Source: Evansella alkalicola
GTDB taxonomy: Bacteria > Bacillota > Bacilli > Bacillales > Salisediminibacteriaceae
Length of the DNA stretch: 64,000 nt
Assembly (NCBI RefSeq): GCF_019042735.1
Contig: NZ_JAHQCR010000010.1
Coordinates: 1 to 64,000 of the forward strand
Reading direction: 5' to 3'
The notes below the pieces were generated by a model. It had not been told where the DNA came from. It searched no databases and saw only the letters and a program-made list of their open reading frames with translations. Positions 16,739 to 24,956 of the stretch are shown here, piece after piece (positions within the stretch are counted from its first letter, which is position 1; every line of letters starts with the position of its first letter). Made by a program: the position numbers and the translations under genes.

Positions 16739-16810
16739 CACAAAATTTATAAAATCTTGATGGTTTGCCCTAATAAGATAGATTAGTAGCATGTGGATCA
16801 AATAATAACG

Positions 16811-16840
16811 ACACCTTTTTCTATTGTTTACGTCTATAAT
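16811..16840 (+). promoter_or_regulatory. Candidate ECF promoter, divergent gene side
   Basis: ACACCTTTTTC, nine bases (tattgttta), then CGTCTATAAT. It matches the minus-strand motif at 16707-16738 in sequence and spacing and lies 29 bp upstream of the gene at 16870. Confidence 0.65.
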
Positions 16841-16869
16841 AAGAGATAGGTATAGGAGGTTATTACAAA

Positions 16870-17454
16870 ATGAGTAAAACGAAATGGTTTACTGTTACGT
16901 TATTATTTTTAATTATAGGTATAGGCAGTTACATATTACTAACAAGTGACAAAATCGAAGAAGATTCTATTGATACTGATAGTGAAGCTATTGAAAATGA
17001 AGTGGAAGATATAGAGATAGATCAGCTTAACTCAGAGCATCATGAAGGAAACAGTGAGGAAGTAATTGCGGGCAATGCACCAACAGTGGAGGAAGTGGAA
17101 GAAGACTTTCCTTTAAACTTGCCTGAACATGCCGTGCAGAATTATATACACTGGATGTCACATCAGAAGATTCATGCAGATCAAAAATGGGGGAAGATGC
17201 TGATTACTGAAGAAAGAATAAATAGATTGTTAGAAGTTGTAGAAGTAAATGAATATAGACATGAAGAAACATATAGGGATATATTGCTTCGATGGCAAAA
17301 AGGGGATTTTAGCAAAGCGGTAGAAGATCACAATGCTATTTGGAGGTTGCAAAATGGAACAATTGGTGAAGCAGAACGCCTATTAACGGAAGAAGAAGAA
17401 ATGGAATATATAAATAGACATTTCAAAACTGAAGAGGAAGAAGAGGATAGGTAA
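16870..17454 (+). CDS. Membrane-anchored acidic protein, probable target of the adjacent ECF sigma
   Basis: A 194-residue protein with an N-terminal membrane anchor (about 6-25), an acidic low-complexity stalk (26-75) and a helical C-terminal domain (about 75-170, NYIHWMSHQKI, RWQKGDFS) ending in an acidic tail. The C-terminal region resembles a small uncharacterised domain common in Bacillus (DUF6241-like, low certainty). RBS is GGAGGTTATTAC before ATG 16870. The divergent shared promoter motif suggests it belongs to the ECF stress response. Confidence 0.75.
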   Translation: MSKTKWFTVTLLFLIIGIGSYILLTSDKIEEDSIDTDSEAIENEVEDIEIDQLNSEHHEGNSEEVIAGNAPTVEEVEEDFPLNLPEHAVQNYIHWMSHQKIHADQKWGKMLITEERINRLLEVVEVNEYRHEETYRDILLRWQKGDFSKAVEDHNAIWRLQNGTIGEAERLLTEEEEMEYINRHFKTEEEEEDR

Positions 17455-17463
17455 ATATAAATA

Positions 17464-17512
17464 AAAGAGACGTTTCTCTTCTTAGGTACTCTAAAAAGAA
17501 AAACGTCTCTTT
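17464..17512. terminator. Bidirectional terminator
   Basis: AAAGAGACGTTT and AAACGTCTCTTT form a long stem between convergent genes ending at 17454 (+) and 17515 (-), with T runs usable in both directions. Confidence 0.85.
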
Positions 17513-17514
17513 GT

Positions 17515-18459
17515 TTATGCTGTATACTCTCTCACTATATTATTGATAATGGTTTGAACTGGTAGAATGTCATTAATTTCATGAGCCCGTGAACCACAAA
17601 AAACTAATCCTTCTTCAGCATCTCCATGAAGTGAGGTTAATAATGAATCTAAAATACAAAAACGGTGGGAACAACTTTTTAAACATGTATAGCACTTATC
17701 AATTTTAACTTTTTTATCATTACTTATTTTATCGGTAAAAGTATTCTTGATAGCTCGCCCTTCTAAGCCGACAACAGATTTGATGAGTGTTGTGTCTCCT
17801 TCTTTTGCATCTAAATACTTCTTTTTAAAAGAGAGGGGAGCATCACATTCTTCGCTTGCTACAAACCTACTACCCATTTGTACTCCTGATGCACCCATTT
17901 CAATAGCTTTTTTGACATCAGCTCCTGTTAAAATCCCCCCTGCAGCAATAACTGGGATGTCCACTGCATCAATAACTTCTGGTAAAATTTCAAATAAAGG
18001 TCGATCAGTTCCTAAATGACCACCTGCTTCAAATCCTTCTACAACAACAGCTGCAGCACCTAATCGCTGTGACATTTTAGCTAATTTTCCTGAAGATACA
18101 ATAGAAATAACTGGAATATTGTATTCTCTTCCCCAAGAATACATATCTCTAGAAATACCAGCACCTGATATAACAAAATCTACTCCCTCTTCCATGGCAG
18201 CTTTCATTGTTTCAGCAAAATCTGTCATGGCATAAAGAACATTGACACCAATATACCCAAACCCCTTTGTTAATTCCCTTGCTTTTCTAATATGTTCTCT
18301 CATTTCTTGTATTGGAATACCTGTACCTGAAATGATTCCAATTCCACCAGCATTTGCAACAGCTGAAGAAAGACTACTTAAGGAAATACCAACACCCATT
18401 CCCCCTTGAATGATTGGTACATCAGGTTCCATATGTGCAATTTTTAATTTAGGTAACAT
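17515..18459 (-). CDS. Nitronate monooxygenase (2-nitropropane dioxygenase family)
   Basis: A 314-residue FMN-dependent TIM-barrel enzyme that oxidises toxic alkyl nitronates such as propionate-3-nitronate. Typical blocks are PIIQGGMGVGIS (residues 15-26), GAGISRDM, VVVEGFEAGGHLG with the likely active-site His, PVIAAGGI and GVQMGSRFVASEE. A Cys-rich stretch near 265-280 (CYTCLKSCSHRFC) is common in the longer Bacillus and clostridial members. ATG 18459 follows GAGGGCGAG. Single-gene unit. Confidence 0.9.
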   Translation of the reverse strand: MLPKLKIAHMEPDVPIIQGGMGVGISLSSLSSAVANAGGIGIISGTGIPIQEMREHIRKARELTKGFGYIGVNVLYAMTDFAETMKAAMEEGVDFVISGAGISRDMYSWGREYNIPVISIVSSGKLAKMSQRLGAAAVVVEGFEAGGHLGTDRPLFEILPEVIDAVDIPVIAAGGILTGADVKKAIEMGASGVQMGSRFVASEECDAPLSFKKKYLDAKEGDTTLIKSVVGLEGRAIKNTFTDKISNDKKVKIDKCYTCLKSCSHRFCILDSLLTSLHGDAEEGLVFCGSRAHEINDILPVQTIINNIVREYTA

Positions 18460-18623
18460 TAACTCGCCCTCATTTCATCAGTAGATAATCTTATGTTAAC
18501 AATGAGATTCGTGTCGTACAATTGACATTTGTCATATGTTGTTAGGAGTAGGTCATAAGTATTCTTATAATTAAGGATCGGCCTTCGCAAAGACATCATT
18601 ATTCTTTAAATATTTCTACAAAA

Positions 18624-18655
18624 AAAGAGCAAGAGGTAGATACCTCTTGCTCTTT
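18624..18655 (-). terminator. Terminator after the minus-strand sasp gene
   Basis: AAAGAGCAAGAGGTA and TACCTCTTGCTCTTT form a perfect 15-bp stem with a 2-nt centre, followed on the minus strand by a T run. Confidence 0.9.
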
Positions 18656-18697
18656 CAGCCATGTTATACAATTTTTGTTGAGGTGTGAAAAACTAAT

Positions 18698-18892
18698 TTA
18701 TCGTTGAGTACCGCCAAATTGTTGCTCAGCTTGTTGTACTAAACGCTTCGTAATTTCTCCACCTACAGATCCGTTTGCACGAGATGTTGCATCTGCTCCC
18801 AATTGAACTCCGAATTCCTCTGCAATCTCATACTTCATTTGATCTAGAGCTTGCTGTACTCCAGGTACTAAAAGTTGATTATTGTTTGACAT
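18698..18892 (-). CDS. Alpha/beta-type small acid-soluble spore protein
   Basis: A 64-residue SASP that coats spore DNA, holding it in an A-like form resistant to UV and heat. It has the germination protease site (EIAEEFGVQLG) and the second DNA-binding block SVGGEITKRLVQQAEQQFGG. Its start is preceded by GAAAGGAGGAATTTCC. A sigma-G-like promoter lies upstream (GCATA and CACAATA at 18923-18951). It is about 92 percent identical by eye to the copy at 20717 and lies in opposite orientation to it. Confidence 0.97.
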   Translation of the reverse strand: MSNNNQLLVPGVQQALDQMKYEIAEEFGVQLGADATSRANGSVGGEITKRLVQQAEQQFGGTQR

Positions 18893-18922
18893 TGGAAATT
18901 CCTCCTTTCAATTGTGTAGGCA

Positions 18923-18951
18923 TATTGTGTGAGGATAGCAAAATTATATGC
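18923..18951 (-). promoter_or_regulatory. Candidate sigma-G promoter, minus-strand sasp
   Basis: On the minus strand, GCATA, 17 bp, CACAATA. This fits the forespore sigma-G pattern (GNATR and CATNNTA) apart from one base in the -10. Confidence 0.6.
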
Positions 18952-19060
18952 AGTAAAATTAATGTAAATATAAACCAATATAATAGTGTTGAATTATTTT
19001 TAGATTATCAATAAGCAGTAAGCACTTATTTAATCAAGTGTTTTGGTAGATATTTTCGTT

Positions 19061-19591
19061 CTAAGGATTTTTGCACACCAAACCATGTCCCCAATTTAAA
19101 TGGCCACCAAGTAACACTGTTTGAACAATTTTAGGCATAGTAGTAATATTGGTGTCTTGCATTTTTAATATTAGGGCAGTGTGTACAAGGCTTTTAGGGG
19201 TGCCATCTTTATTAATTTTGTTATCATCGATTAATCCATAGGCAATGCGCATGGATTCTTCAAAATATTGTCCAGGCGTTAACGTCACATAAAAGGATAC
19301 GGGTTTATCTGATAAATTACGGAACCTGTGATTAACTTTTGTGGGTACATGTAAACTATCACCTTTATTATATCCTTTTTCTTCCTCTTCAATAGTGATA
19401 GTTAGTTCCCCCTCCAAAACCTCAAAAAATTCTTCAAAAGCTGTATGAAAATGGAGTGGTGGTCCTTCAGCTTTGGGAGGTAAGTCAACCTTGATTTTTA
19501 GATATTCTCCATTAGTCTCATGAAAAGACTCAAGGAAGGTAATTTTTTCACCAGTTATTCCATTAATGATAAATCGCTCTTCGTTCCCCAT
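19061..19591 (-). CDS. Cupin-domain protein
   Basis: A 176-residue protein with a single cupin beta-barrel at about 35-115. Cupin motif 1 is seen as PPLHFHTAFEEFFEVLEGE (two His and a Glu for metal binding) and motif 2 as GDSLHVPTKVNHRFRN. Cupins bind a divalent metal and may be enzymes or sensors. This length with a C-terminal helical region is common among uncharacterised Bacillus cupins. Substrate cannot be told. Start ATG 19591 follows AAGGGGGATCC. Confidence 0.85.
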   Translation of the reverse strand: MGNEERFIINGITGEKITFLESFHETNGEYLKIKVDLPPKAEGPPLHFHTAFEEFFEVLEGELTITIEEEEKGYNKGDSLHVPTKVNHRFRNLSDKPVSFYVTLTPGQYFEESMRIAYGLIDDNKINKDGTPKSLVHTALILKMQDTNITTMPKIVQTVLLGGHLNWGHGLVCKNP

Positions 19592-19796
19592 TCTTATGGA
19601 TCCCCCTTACAATTTTTAGAAAATAATAATTAAAAAGACGTAGATAATAAGTATTACGCAATATAAATTTATTATATATTTTGAAAACATATACGGGTAG
19701 GTCATTTTCGTCATAAAAGAGTCATATTAAGGTCATACAATGAATGCTTTGGAATTTTAATAAGTAACATTAAAAATGAAAGTTGGGTGTGTTTTT

Positions 19797-20228
19797 ATGA
19801 AAAGAAACTCAATAGTAGTCGAAGAGTTAAACACTTTGTTGAGAGGGACTTATATGGGGATACGTTCGCTCGAACATTATATCCAGCATACTGAGAGTGA
19901 TGATCTGAAAACCATGTTTCAAGAATTACAGATGGAAACAAAGGAAAACGCGCAGAAACTTGCGAAGCGGATTCAGGATCTAGGTGGAATACCAGCAGAT
20001 AGTGAAGGCTTTAGTGGCAGGTTCCACAGTATGATACACAATGCAATGTTATCAAATGATTCCAACAAAATGCTAGTAGACGCTGTGAAAGGTATAGAGG
20101 ATTATGGAGTGCAGTATTCAGAAGAGGTAGTAAAAGGTGATTTAGACGCAACGAGTTTACAACTAGTTGAAGAGGTCATTGATACTAATAGAAAACAGGG
20201 GGAGATGCTCAAAAATTATCTCCATTAA
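19797..20228 (+). CDS. DUF2383-like four-helix-bundle protein
   Basis: About 143 residues. ATG 19797 (M-K-R-N-S) is preferred over the in-frame ATG 19776 because the conserved domain starts right after it and the upstream residues look untypical; both have weak ribosome sites. The sequence is all helical with acidic and aromatic residues (GIRSLEHYIQH, EDYGVQYSEEV) typical of ferritin-like PA2169/DUF2383 proteins. The role of the family is unclear; in Bacillus related proteins are often made late or under stress. Confidence 0.65.
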   Translation: MKRNSIVVEELNTLLRGTYMGIRSLEHYIQHTESDDLKTMFQELQMETKENAQKLAKRIQDLGGIPADSEGFSGRFHSMIHNAMLSNDSNKMLVDAVKGIEDYGVQYSEEVVKGDLDATSLQLVEEVIDTNRKQGEMLKNYLH

Positions 20229-20367
20229 TGCCTACAGCCCTTCACTTAAAAGGTGAAGGGAAATTATAGATAACTTTCTAATTTGTTATCTTTATCACAT
20301 TCAACAATCAATCCCTATGCTATCCTAATATATGATAAATAAATGAAAAATTTGGAGGTATAAGTGT

Positions 20368-20607
20368 ATGGGCAGTGGTTGTGGATCAATGAGATCAGGG
20401 CAGGAAGTAGTAGACCATGTGAAAAGTAAGGGGAAGGAAAATTTTCCTCCAAGAGTTGCACATGTCATTGAATGTGAATGTGGACATTCATTTACTATGG
20501 AAACAGTAATTATGAATTGTCCAAGTTGTGAGATGACATTCGCAGTTACTCCGTGTTCATCAGGAGATATTAATAATATAAAAGTAGCAGGCATTAAATA
20601 CGCTTAA
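20368..20607 (+). CDS. Small zinc-ribbon-like protein
   Basis: A 79-residue protein. It has C-x-C (residues 36-38, ECECG) and C-x-x-C (NCPSC, about 50-53), which together could bind one zinc ion. A further Cys pair sits at residue 5 and residue 62. The N-terminus is glycine-rich (MGSGCGSMRSG). Start ATG 20368 follows TTGGAGGTATAAGT. It is 109 bp upstream of the second sasp gene but on its own promoter. No function recognised. Confidence 0.7.
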   Translation: MGSGCGSMRSGQEVVDHVKSKGKENFPPRVAHVIECECGHSFTMETVIMNCPSCEMTFAVTPCSSGDINNIKVAGIKYA

Positions 20608-20656
20608 TTAACAGATGTGTATTAATCGATTGGAAAAAAATGATATTAATTAATTT

Positions 20657-20686
20657 GCATATATTTTTTCTAATCCCCACACAATA
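20657..20686 (+). promoter_or_regulatory. Candidate sigma-G promoter, plus-strand sasp
   Basis: GCATA (20657-20661), 18 bp, CACAATA (20680-20686), the same elements as upstream of the inverted sasp copy. Confidence 0.6.
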
Positions 20687-20716
20687 TGCTTACACAATTG
20701 AAAGGAGGAATTTCCA

Positions 20717-20911
20717 ATGGCAAACAACAACAAACTTTTAGTACCTGGAGCACAGCAAGCTCTAGATCAAATGAAGTATGAGATTGCGCAGGAATTCGGA
20801 GTTCAATTGGGTGCAGATGCAACAGCTCGTGCAAACGGGTCAGTAGGTGGAGAAATTACGAAGCGTTTAGTACAACAAGCTGAGCAACAATTTGGCGGTA
20901 CTCAACGATAA
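20717..20911 (+). CDS. Alpha/beta-type small acid-soluble spore protein
   Basis: A 64-residue paralogue of the protein at 18698, differing mainly in the first 20 residues and at single positions such as QEFG versus EEFG. The GPR cleavage region (EIAQEFGVQLG) and SVGGEITKRLV block are present. The leader GAAAGGAGGAATTTCC and the upstream stretch to the promoter are also shared, so the duplication included regulatory DNA. Forespore expression under sigma-G is expected. Confidence 0.97.
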   Translation: MANNNKLLVPGAQQALDQMKYEIAQEFGVQLGADATARANGSVGGEITKRLVQQAEQQFGGTQR

Positions 20912-20947
20912 ATTAGATTTCACACCTCAAAAAAATGTACATGACAA

Positions 20948-20980
20948 GAAGAGCGTGAGAAATTACTTCTCACGCTCTTT
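20948..20980. terminator. Terminator between sasp and GNAT genes
   Basis: AAGAGCGTGAGAA and TTCTCACGCTCTT form a perfect 13-bp stem between convergent genes. Confidence 0.85.
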
Positions 20981-20999
20981 AAAATGAAAGATAAGAAAC

Positions 21000-21512
21000 C
21001 TATATATCCCAACCATAGGCGTTTTCCTTCAACTCTTTTCCACCAATAGTTGTTTTTTTATCGTATATTTTCTTTCCTCCAAGGTGTTGAAAAAAATCCT
21101 CTGAACTATGACTATCAAATGTCCATACAGCTAGTGAGGGGAATTCCAGTGAAGTGAAATAATGTGAAATTGAAGTAAATAGTTTTTTTCCTATCCCTTG
21201 CTTTTGGTATTTTGGGTGAACATAGAGGCCATATATTTCTCCTAAGTAACCTATGCGCAACCTTGGGTCTCTCATAGTCCCGCCTAATGTGAATCCGATA
21301 ATTTCTCCAGTCTGATCTTGTGCAACATACGTCATTGTTCCTTTTTTTATAGTATTTGGAAGATCTTTTTTCCACCGTTTTTCACGACTAACGTATGTAA
21401 AATTATCTAAAATCTCAGAAGGGAAAATTTCTTTGTATGCGGATTGAATACAATCTACATGAACTCTTGAAATGCCCGACCAATCATCTATAGTTGCTTT
21501 TCTAATAATCAT
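21000..21512 (-). CDS. GNAT-family N-acetyltransferase
   Basis: A 170-residue acetyl-CoA-dependent transferase. The acetyl-CoA pyrophosphate loop is seen in VHPKYQKQGIGKKLF (about 107-121), with the preceding beta strand IYGLYVHP. The C-terminal part has HLGGKKIYDKKTTIGGKEL, typical of RimI-like members acting on small molecules. Substrate unknown. Start ATG 21512. Lies alone between terminators. Confidence 0.88.
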   Translation of the reverse strand: MIIRKATIDDWSGISRVHVDCIQSAYKEIFPSEILDNFTYVSREKRWKKDLPNTIKKGTMTYVAQDQTGEIIGFTLGGTMRDPRLRIGYLGEIYGLYVHPKYQKQGIGKKLFTSISHYFTSLEFPSLAVWTFDSHSSEDFFQHLGGKKIYDKKTTIGGKELKENAYGWDI

Positions 21513-21756
21513 GACAGCTACGTTCCTTTCTTAATTAAGTAATCCCTATATAAGAGTATCAGATAACAAGGAATATTTCACTAGACAGAACCTCTAACAG
21601 ATCCTCCGATAAAGAATTTGGTATAGGGAGATTGGAAGTTCATGCATTTATTAGCAGAAACTCCCACAGTATATTCAAATGGTTTGATAATTATACTATT
21701 GTTTGTTTGTAGTTTAAGGATAGTAAATGGAGGGTTTGGGATGGGTGATAGATTAT

Positions 21757-22230
21757 TCATCTTTTTCGACCATCTAAATATGAGGATATAAATATATGGT
21801 CTAGTTTTTTTTCCTTTTGTAACTTCTTTCGTGTCTCACCTAAGTATCTATAAATAATGTTTTTTGCTGATTCGAGATTCATATGAACGCGGGGATTTCT
21901 GAGGCTATCGTCCCTTTGGCCACTGTGCTTTAACTTGTCAAAATCGCCTTTTTCAACAGCTGTGTGAAAGTAAAATTGATACTTACTATTTTCAGTACCA
22001 ACTCTAACCAAAACGACAGAACTTTGAAGTCCTTTACCAGGGTTTAAACTAAACTCAATACTTACTTTTTTTGCAAGGTGCTCTTGTAACAACTTTTTTA
22101 TAGCTTTCTTTTTTAAATAGTAAAGCTCAGAAGAGTTTAAGGCAGTTTTAGCATGTTTATTTATCGTATACAAGGCTATTTGAATAGAGGTTAAATCAGC
22201 TGAATTCTTTTTAGGGTTTAACATCTCCAA
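21757..22230 (-). CDS. ykyB: YkyB-like protein
   Basis: A 157-residue protein resembling Bacillus subtilis YkyB in length and layout. It opens with a helical start (IQIALYTINKHAKTA, then LYYLKKKAIKKLL), followed by a beta stretch, DFDKLKHSGQRDDSLRNPR with the conserved RNP, and a C-terminal helix. It is basic and cytoplasmic with no cysteine. Function is unknown in the family. Start ATG 22230 follows AAAGGAGGAATTGG. Confidence 0.7.
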   Translation of the reverse strand: MEMLNPKKNSADLTSIQIALYTINKHAKTALNSSELYYLKKKAIKKLLQEHLAKKVSIEFSLNPGKGLQSSVVLVRVGTENSKYQFYFHTAVEKGDFDKLKHSGQRDDSLRNPRVHMNLESAKNIIYRYLGETRKKLQKEKKLDHIFISSYLDGRKR

Positions 22231-22298
22231 TTCCTCCTTTCTTAAAGTATATTTATATTATAACCTTTTTTAATCATTTTCATAGTTTGCTTTTTTCT

Positions 22299-22418
22299 TT
22301 AAAACAGCCATTTATAGAAGTTAACAATCATTCTTGGTAAGAAGAGAACGATATCAAATAGAAAATCAAGCCATAGCCAACTCTTAATGTCTTTATTTTT
22401 ATTTTTTTTTTTACCCAT
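22299..22418 (-). CDS. 39-residue small membrane peptide
   Basis: A short frame with ATG at 22418, stop at 22299-22301 and a good ribosome site (GGTGGGAGCATA). The product starts with a very basic block (MGKKKNKNKDIK) followed by one amphipathic/hydrophobic stretch rich in aromatics (SWLWLDFLFDIVLFLPRMIV) and a short tail NFYKWLF. That layout is typical of small membrane-associated peptides. It lies between ykyB and thiO on the same strand. No function recognised. Confidence 0.6.
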   Translation of the reverse strand: MGKKKNKNKDIKSWLWLDFLFDIVLFLPRMIVNFYKWLF

Positions 22419-22514
22419 TATGCTCCCACCTTATGAATTTTAATATCTTTTTTACTATACGAATAGGGAAGGAGAGGGTTTCATCACTTTCCCTCCCTAG
22501 TAAGATAGTTAAAG

Positions 22515-23636
22515 TTAGAAAGTAAATCTTTCAGGTTGGAAGGCCTGTTGAGATGATGGGTCTAGTGGTTCTCCAGAAATGATATTGGTGACTACTTCAG
22601 CAGTTCTAGCACTTAACAATATCCCATTTCGATAATGACCTGTTGCGAAAATAATATGAGGCGCATTATGTAATGGGCCTAGTAATGGGAATCCATCTTG
22701 AGTTGCTGGTCGTAATCCAGCCCATGTATGAAAAGGATCCATCCTTTCTAAAAATGGAAGAATTCGTTTGTTCCAATTTACGAGTCTATCAATTCCTTTT
22801 TCCGTAACTTCTGTTGAAAATCCTGCAATATCCTCTGAGGCACCATTAACTAAAGTCCCATTTGATTTTGGTACAAGGTACCCTTGGCTTGATGTAATGA
22901 TATGATTTACTCTTTCTTGTTCAAGCTCATATGCACAGATTTGTCCACGAATTGGAAATACTGGAATTTTGATATTGAATGTATCTTCAAGTTCTTTTGT
23001 CCAAGCTCCTGAACAAATAACCAATTTATCACCAGTAAATATAGTACCGTCCGCAGCTTTTATAACAGGTGCCGTTTCCCAACTATCGACTGATGCTGCT
23101 CCCAGATTTTCATAAATGTTAACACCACCGTTTTCACAGGCAATCTTTAAAGCTTTCACATAATCAGGCGCAAACACATGACTTTCCTCGGGAGAGTAAA
23201 TAGCAGCAACTACATCTTCTGATAGATTTGGCTCTAGTTTTTTTAGTTGATTTTGATTCGTTATTATTTCAGCCTTTGAACCAAACTCCCTTTGCCATGC
23301 AATTCTAGTTTCGAGAGCTAAGATGTCAGATTCGTGATAAACTACGTGGATACTTCCACTTTCAGTAAATTCAAAATCCATACCAGAGGCGTCCTTAACG
23401 TTATGCTGCCATTCTTTAAACATTTTTAAGCTGTCTAAACAAAGCTTGAAAAAGGGATCTGGGTCCTCACCAATTTCTGTGTAGGGAGCCAACATACCAG
23501 CAGCCGCTCCAGATGCCTGTCCACCACAATTGTTTTTTTCTAGGATGGTGACTTTGTAACCTTTCCTGTTCAATGAGAAGGCAGTGGCGAGGCCGATAAC
23601 GCCACCACCTAAAACGAGTATATGTTCTTTCATCAT
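22515..23636 (-). CDS. thiO: Glycine oxidase ThiO
   Basis: A 373-residue FAD flavoprotein that oxidises glycine to the imine used in building the thiazole ring of thiamine. The FAD-binding motif is VLGGGVIGLATAFSLNRKG (residues 7-25), with GGQASGAAAGMLAPY after it. The C-terminal substrate and flavin region has WAGLRPATQDGFPLLGP and ATGHYRNGILL. The start at 23636 has two Met codons in tandem; the RBS is GGAAGGACGG. It lies 120 bp downstream of thiG under the same TPP riboswitch. Confidence 0.93.
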   Translation of the reverse strand: MMKEHILVLGGGVIGLATAFSLNRKGYKVTILEKNNCGGQASGAAAGMLAPYTEIGEDPDPFFKLCLDSLKMFKEWQHNVKDASGMDFEFTESGSIHVVYHESDILALETRIAWQREFGSKAEIITNQNQLKKLEPNLSEDVVAAIYSPEESHVFAPDYVKALKIACENGGVNIYENLGAASVDSWETAPVIKAADGTIFTGDKLVICSGAWTKELEDTFNIKIPVFPIRGQICAYELEQERVNHIITSSQGYLVPKSNGTLVNGASEDIAGFSTEVTEKGIDRLVNWNKRILPFLERMDPFHTWAGLRPATQDGFPLLGPLHNAPHIIFATGHYRNGILLSARTAEVVTNIISGEPLDPSSQQAFQPERFTF

Positions 23637-23755
23637 TGGGACCGTCCTTCCTAAATCTCATACCACACTTCTTTTTTTACTGATAATTAGTTAAATAAGG
23701 GGACTGCGAGTTTAAGTATAATTTGGCTACTGTGAAAATAGTTTTTTGGAACAAA

Positions 23756-24535
23756 TTATAATTTAAAAGTTGTTAAACCACTTGATGCAGTTGCGTACTT
23801 TTTCTTAGGAATTCGACCGGCTTCATAAGACAATCTCCCAGATTCAATAGCGAGCTTCATTGCTAGAGCCATTTTCACAGGGTCTTTAGCTTTTGCAACT
23901 GGTGTATTCATTAGAACACCATCGGCACCAAGCTCCATGACTTGGGCTACATCCATTGCTGATCCTAAACCTGCGTCTACGATAATAGGCACTTCAGCTT
24001 CCTCAATAATTAACGATAGATTATAAGGGTTGAGAACCCCAAGTCCGGTACCAATTGGAGCCCCCCCAGGCATAACAGCAGAAGCCCCTGCTTCTTCTAG
24101 ACGTTTACAAAGTATAGGGTCATCAGAAGTATATGGAAGAACAGTGAAGCCTTCTTTTACCAAAATTTCCGTTGCTTTCAATGTTTCAATTGGATCAGGT
24201 AGCAACGTCTTCTCATTTGCACTAATTTCAACTTTTATCCAATCACTAAGTCCTGAAGCTTTTGCTAAGCGTGCAATTCTAACAGCTTCTTCAGCATTTG
24301 TTGCACCTGATGTGTTAGGTAAATAAACAAAAGAGTGATCTTCTTCTAAGTGTTGAAGTATGGCATCCTCATCTGGAGACTCTAGGTTTGCTCTTCGAAT
24401 AGCAAATGTAAGTACGCTAGTACCCGAAGCACGAATGGCTTCATTTTGTATATAAGGGTTTGGGTAACGACCTGTTCCTAAGAAAAAACGTGAGGAGAGT
24501 TCCTTACCACCGATTACTAGCTTTTTTGATTTCAT
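23756..24535 (-). CDS. thiG: Thiazole synthase ThiG
   Basis: A 259-residue TIM-barrel enzyme that joins 1-deoxyxylulose 5-phosphate, dehydroglycine and ThiS-thiocarboxylate into the thiazole phosphate of thiamine. ATG 24535 follows GCAGGAGGAAA; the frame stays open upstream but that part includes the terminator. Key blocks are SRFFLGTGRYP, DWIKVEI with the Schiff-base Lys near 98, PGGAPIGTGLG and DAGLGSAMDVAQVMELG. ThiS and ThiF are not adjacent, unlike most bacilli. Transcription is set by the TPP riboswitch at 24640. Confidence 0.96.
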   Translation of the reverse strand: MKSKKLVIGGKELSSRFFLGTGRYPNPYIQNEAIRASGTSVLTFAIRRANLESPDEDAILQHLEEDHSFVYLPNTSGATNAEEAVRIARLAKASGLSDWIKVEISANEKTLLPDPIETLKATEILVKEGFTVLPYTSDDPILCKRLEEAGASAVMPGGAPIGTGLGVLNPYNLSLIIEEAEVPIIVDAGLGSAMDVAQVMELGADGVLMNTPVAKAKDPVKMALAMKLAIESGRLSYEAGRIPKKKYATASSGLTTFKL

Positions 24536-24580
24536 GATATTTTTCCTCCTGCAACTAAACTTATAGTTCATTTTTTTAGA

Positions 24581-24617
24581 AAAAAATGCCGTATCCATAG
24601 TGAAAGGGATTACGGCA
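24581..24617 (-). terminator. TPP-controlled terminator ahead of thiG
   Basis: On the minus strand, GCCGTAATCC and GGATACGGC form a stem with one bulge, then a run of T residues. It sits between riboswitch and gene, the typical attenuation layout. Confidence 0.85.
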
Positions 24618-24639
24618 CAATAATTAAAGGTTATTGTAA

Positions 24640-24731
24640 CGACTTCCCTACGCTGGCACTAACCAGATCAGGTGTTAAGGGTAAAAGGAAAACCTTTTTC
24701 TCAGTTTATTTAAATAAACACCCCTAGTCAT
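24640..24731 (-). promoter_or_regulatory. TPP (THI-box) riboswitch
   Basis: On the minus strand it holds the THI-box core: TAGGGGTG, CTGAGA, ACCCTTAACACCTGATCTGG and TTAGTGCCAGCGTAGGGAAG. Thiamine diphosphate binding should favour the terminator at 24581-24617 and stop thiG-thiO transcription. Confidence 0.97.
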
Positions 24732-24956
24732 GTATAAATACTACTTACATTGTAAATTAAAAAAGGAAAAATAGAAAGGGACGGACACTTTATATTAGAT
24801 CTAGATTATTAGTTTTTTAATAACACCACTCTTAATACGAAATATTTCAAGTAACAAAAACATTATGCTACTATCAATAACTAGGAACGGATTTATTAAA
24901 TTTTATATAATCGTGACACAATTATAGGTTTGCTTAGATGATGGAGGGATGGATTA

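Noticed and set aside
21642..21791. 49-codon plus-strand frame between GNAT and ykyB genes
   Set aside because: Weak ribosome site and antisense overlap with the end of ykyB; no conserved features seen.
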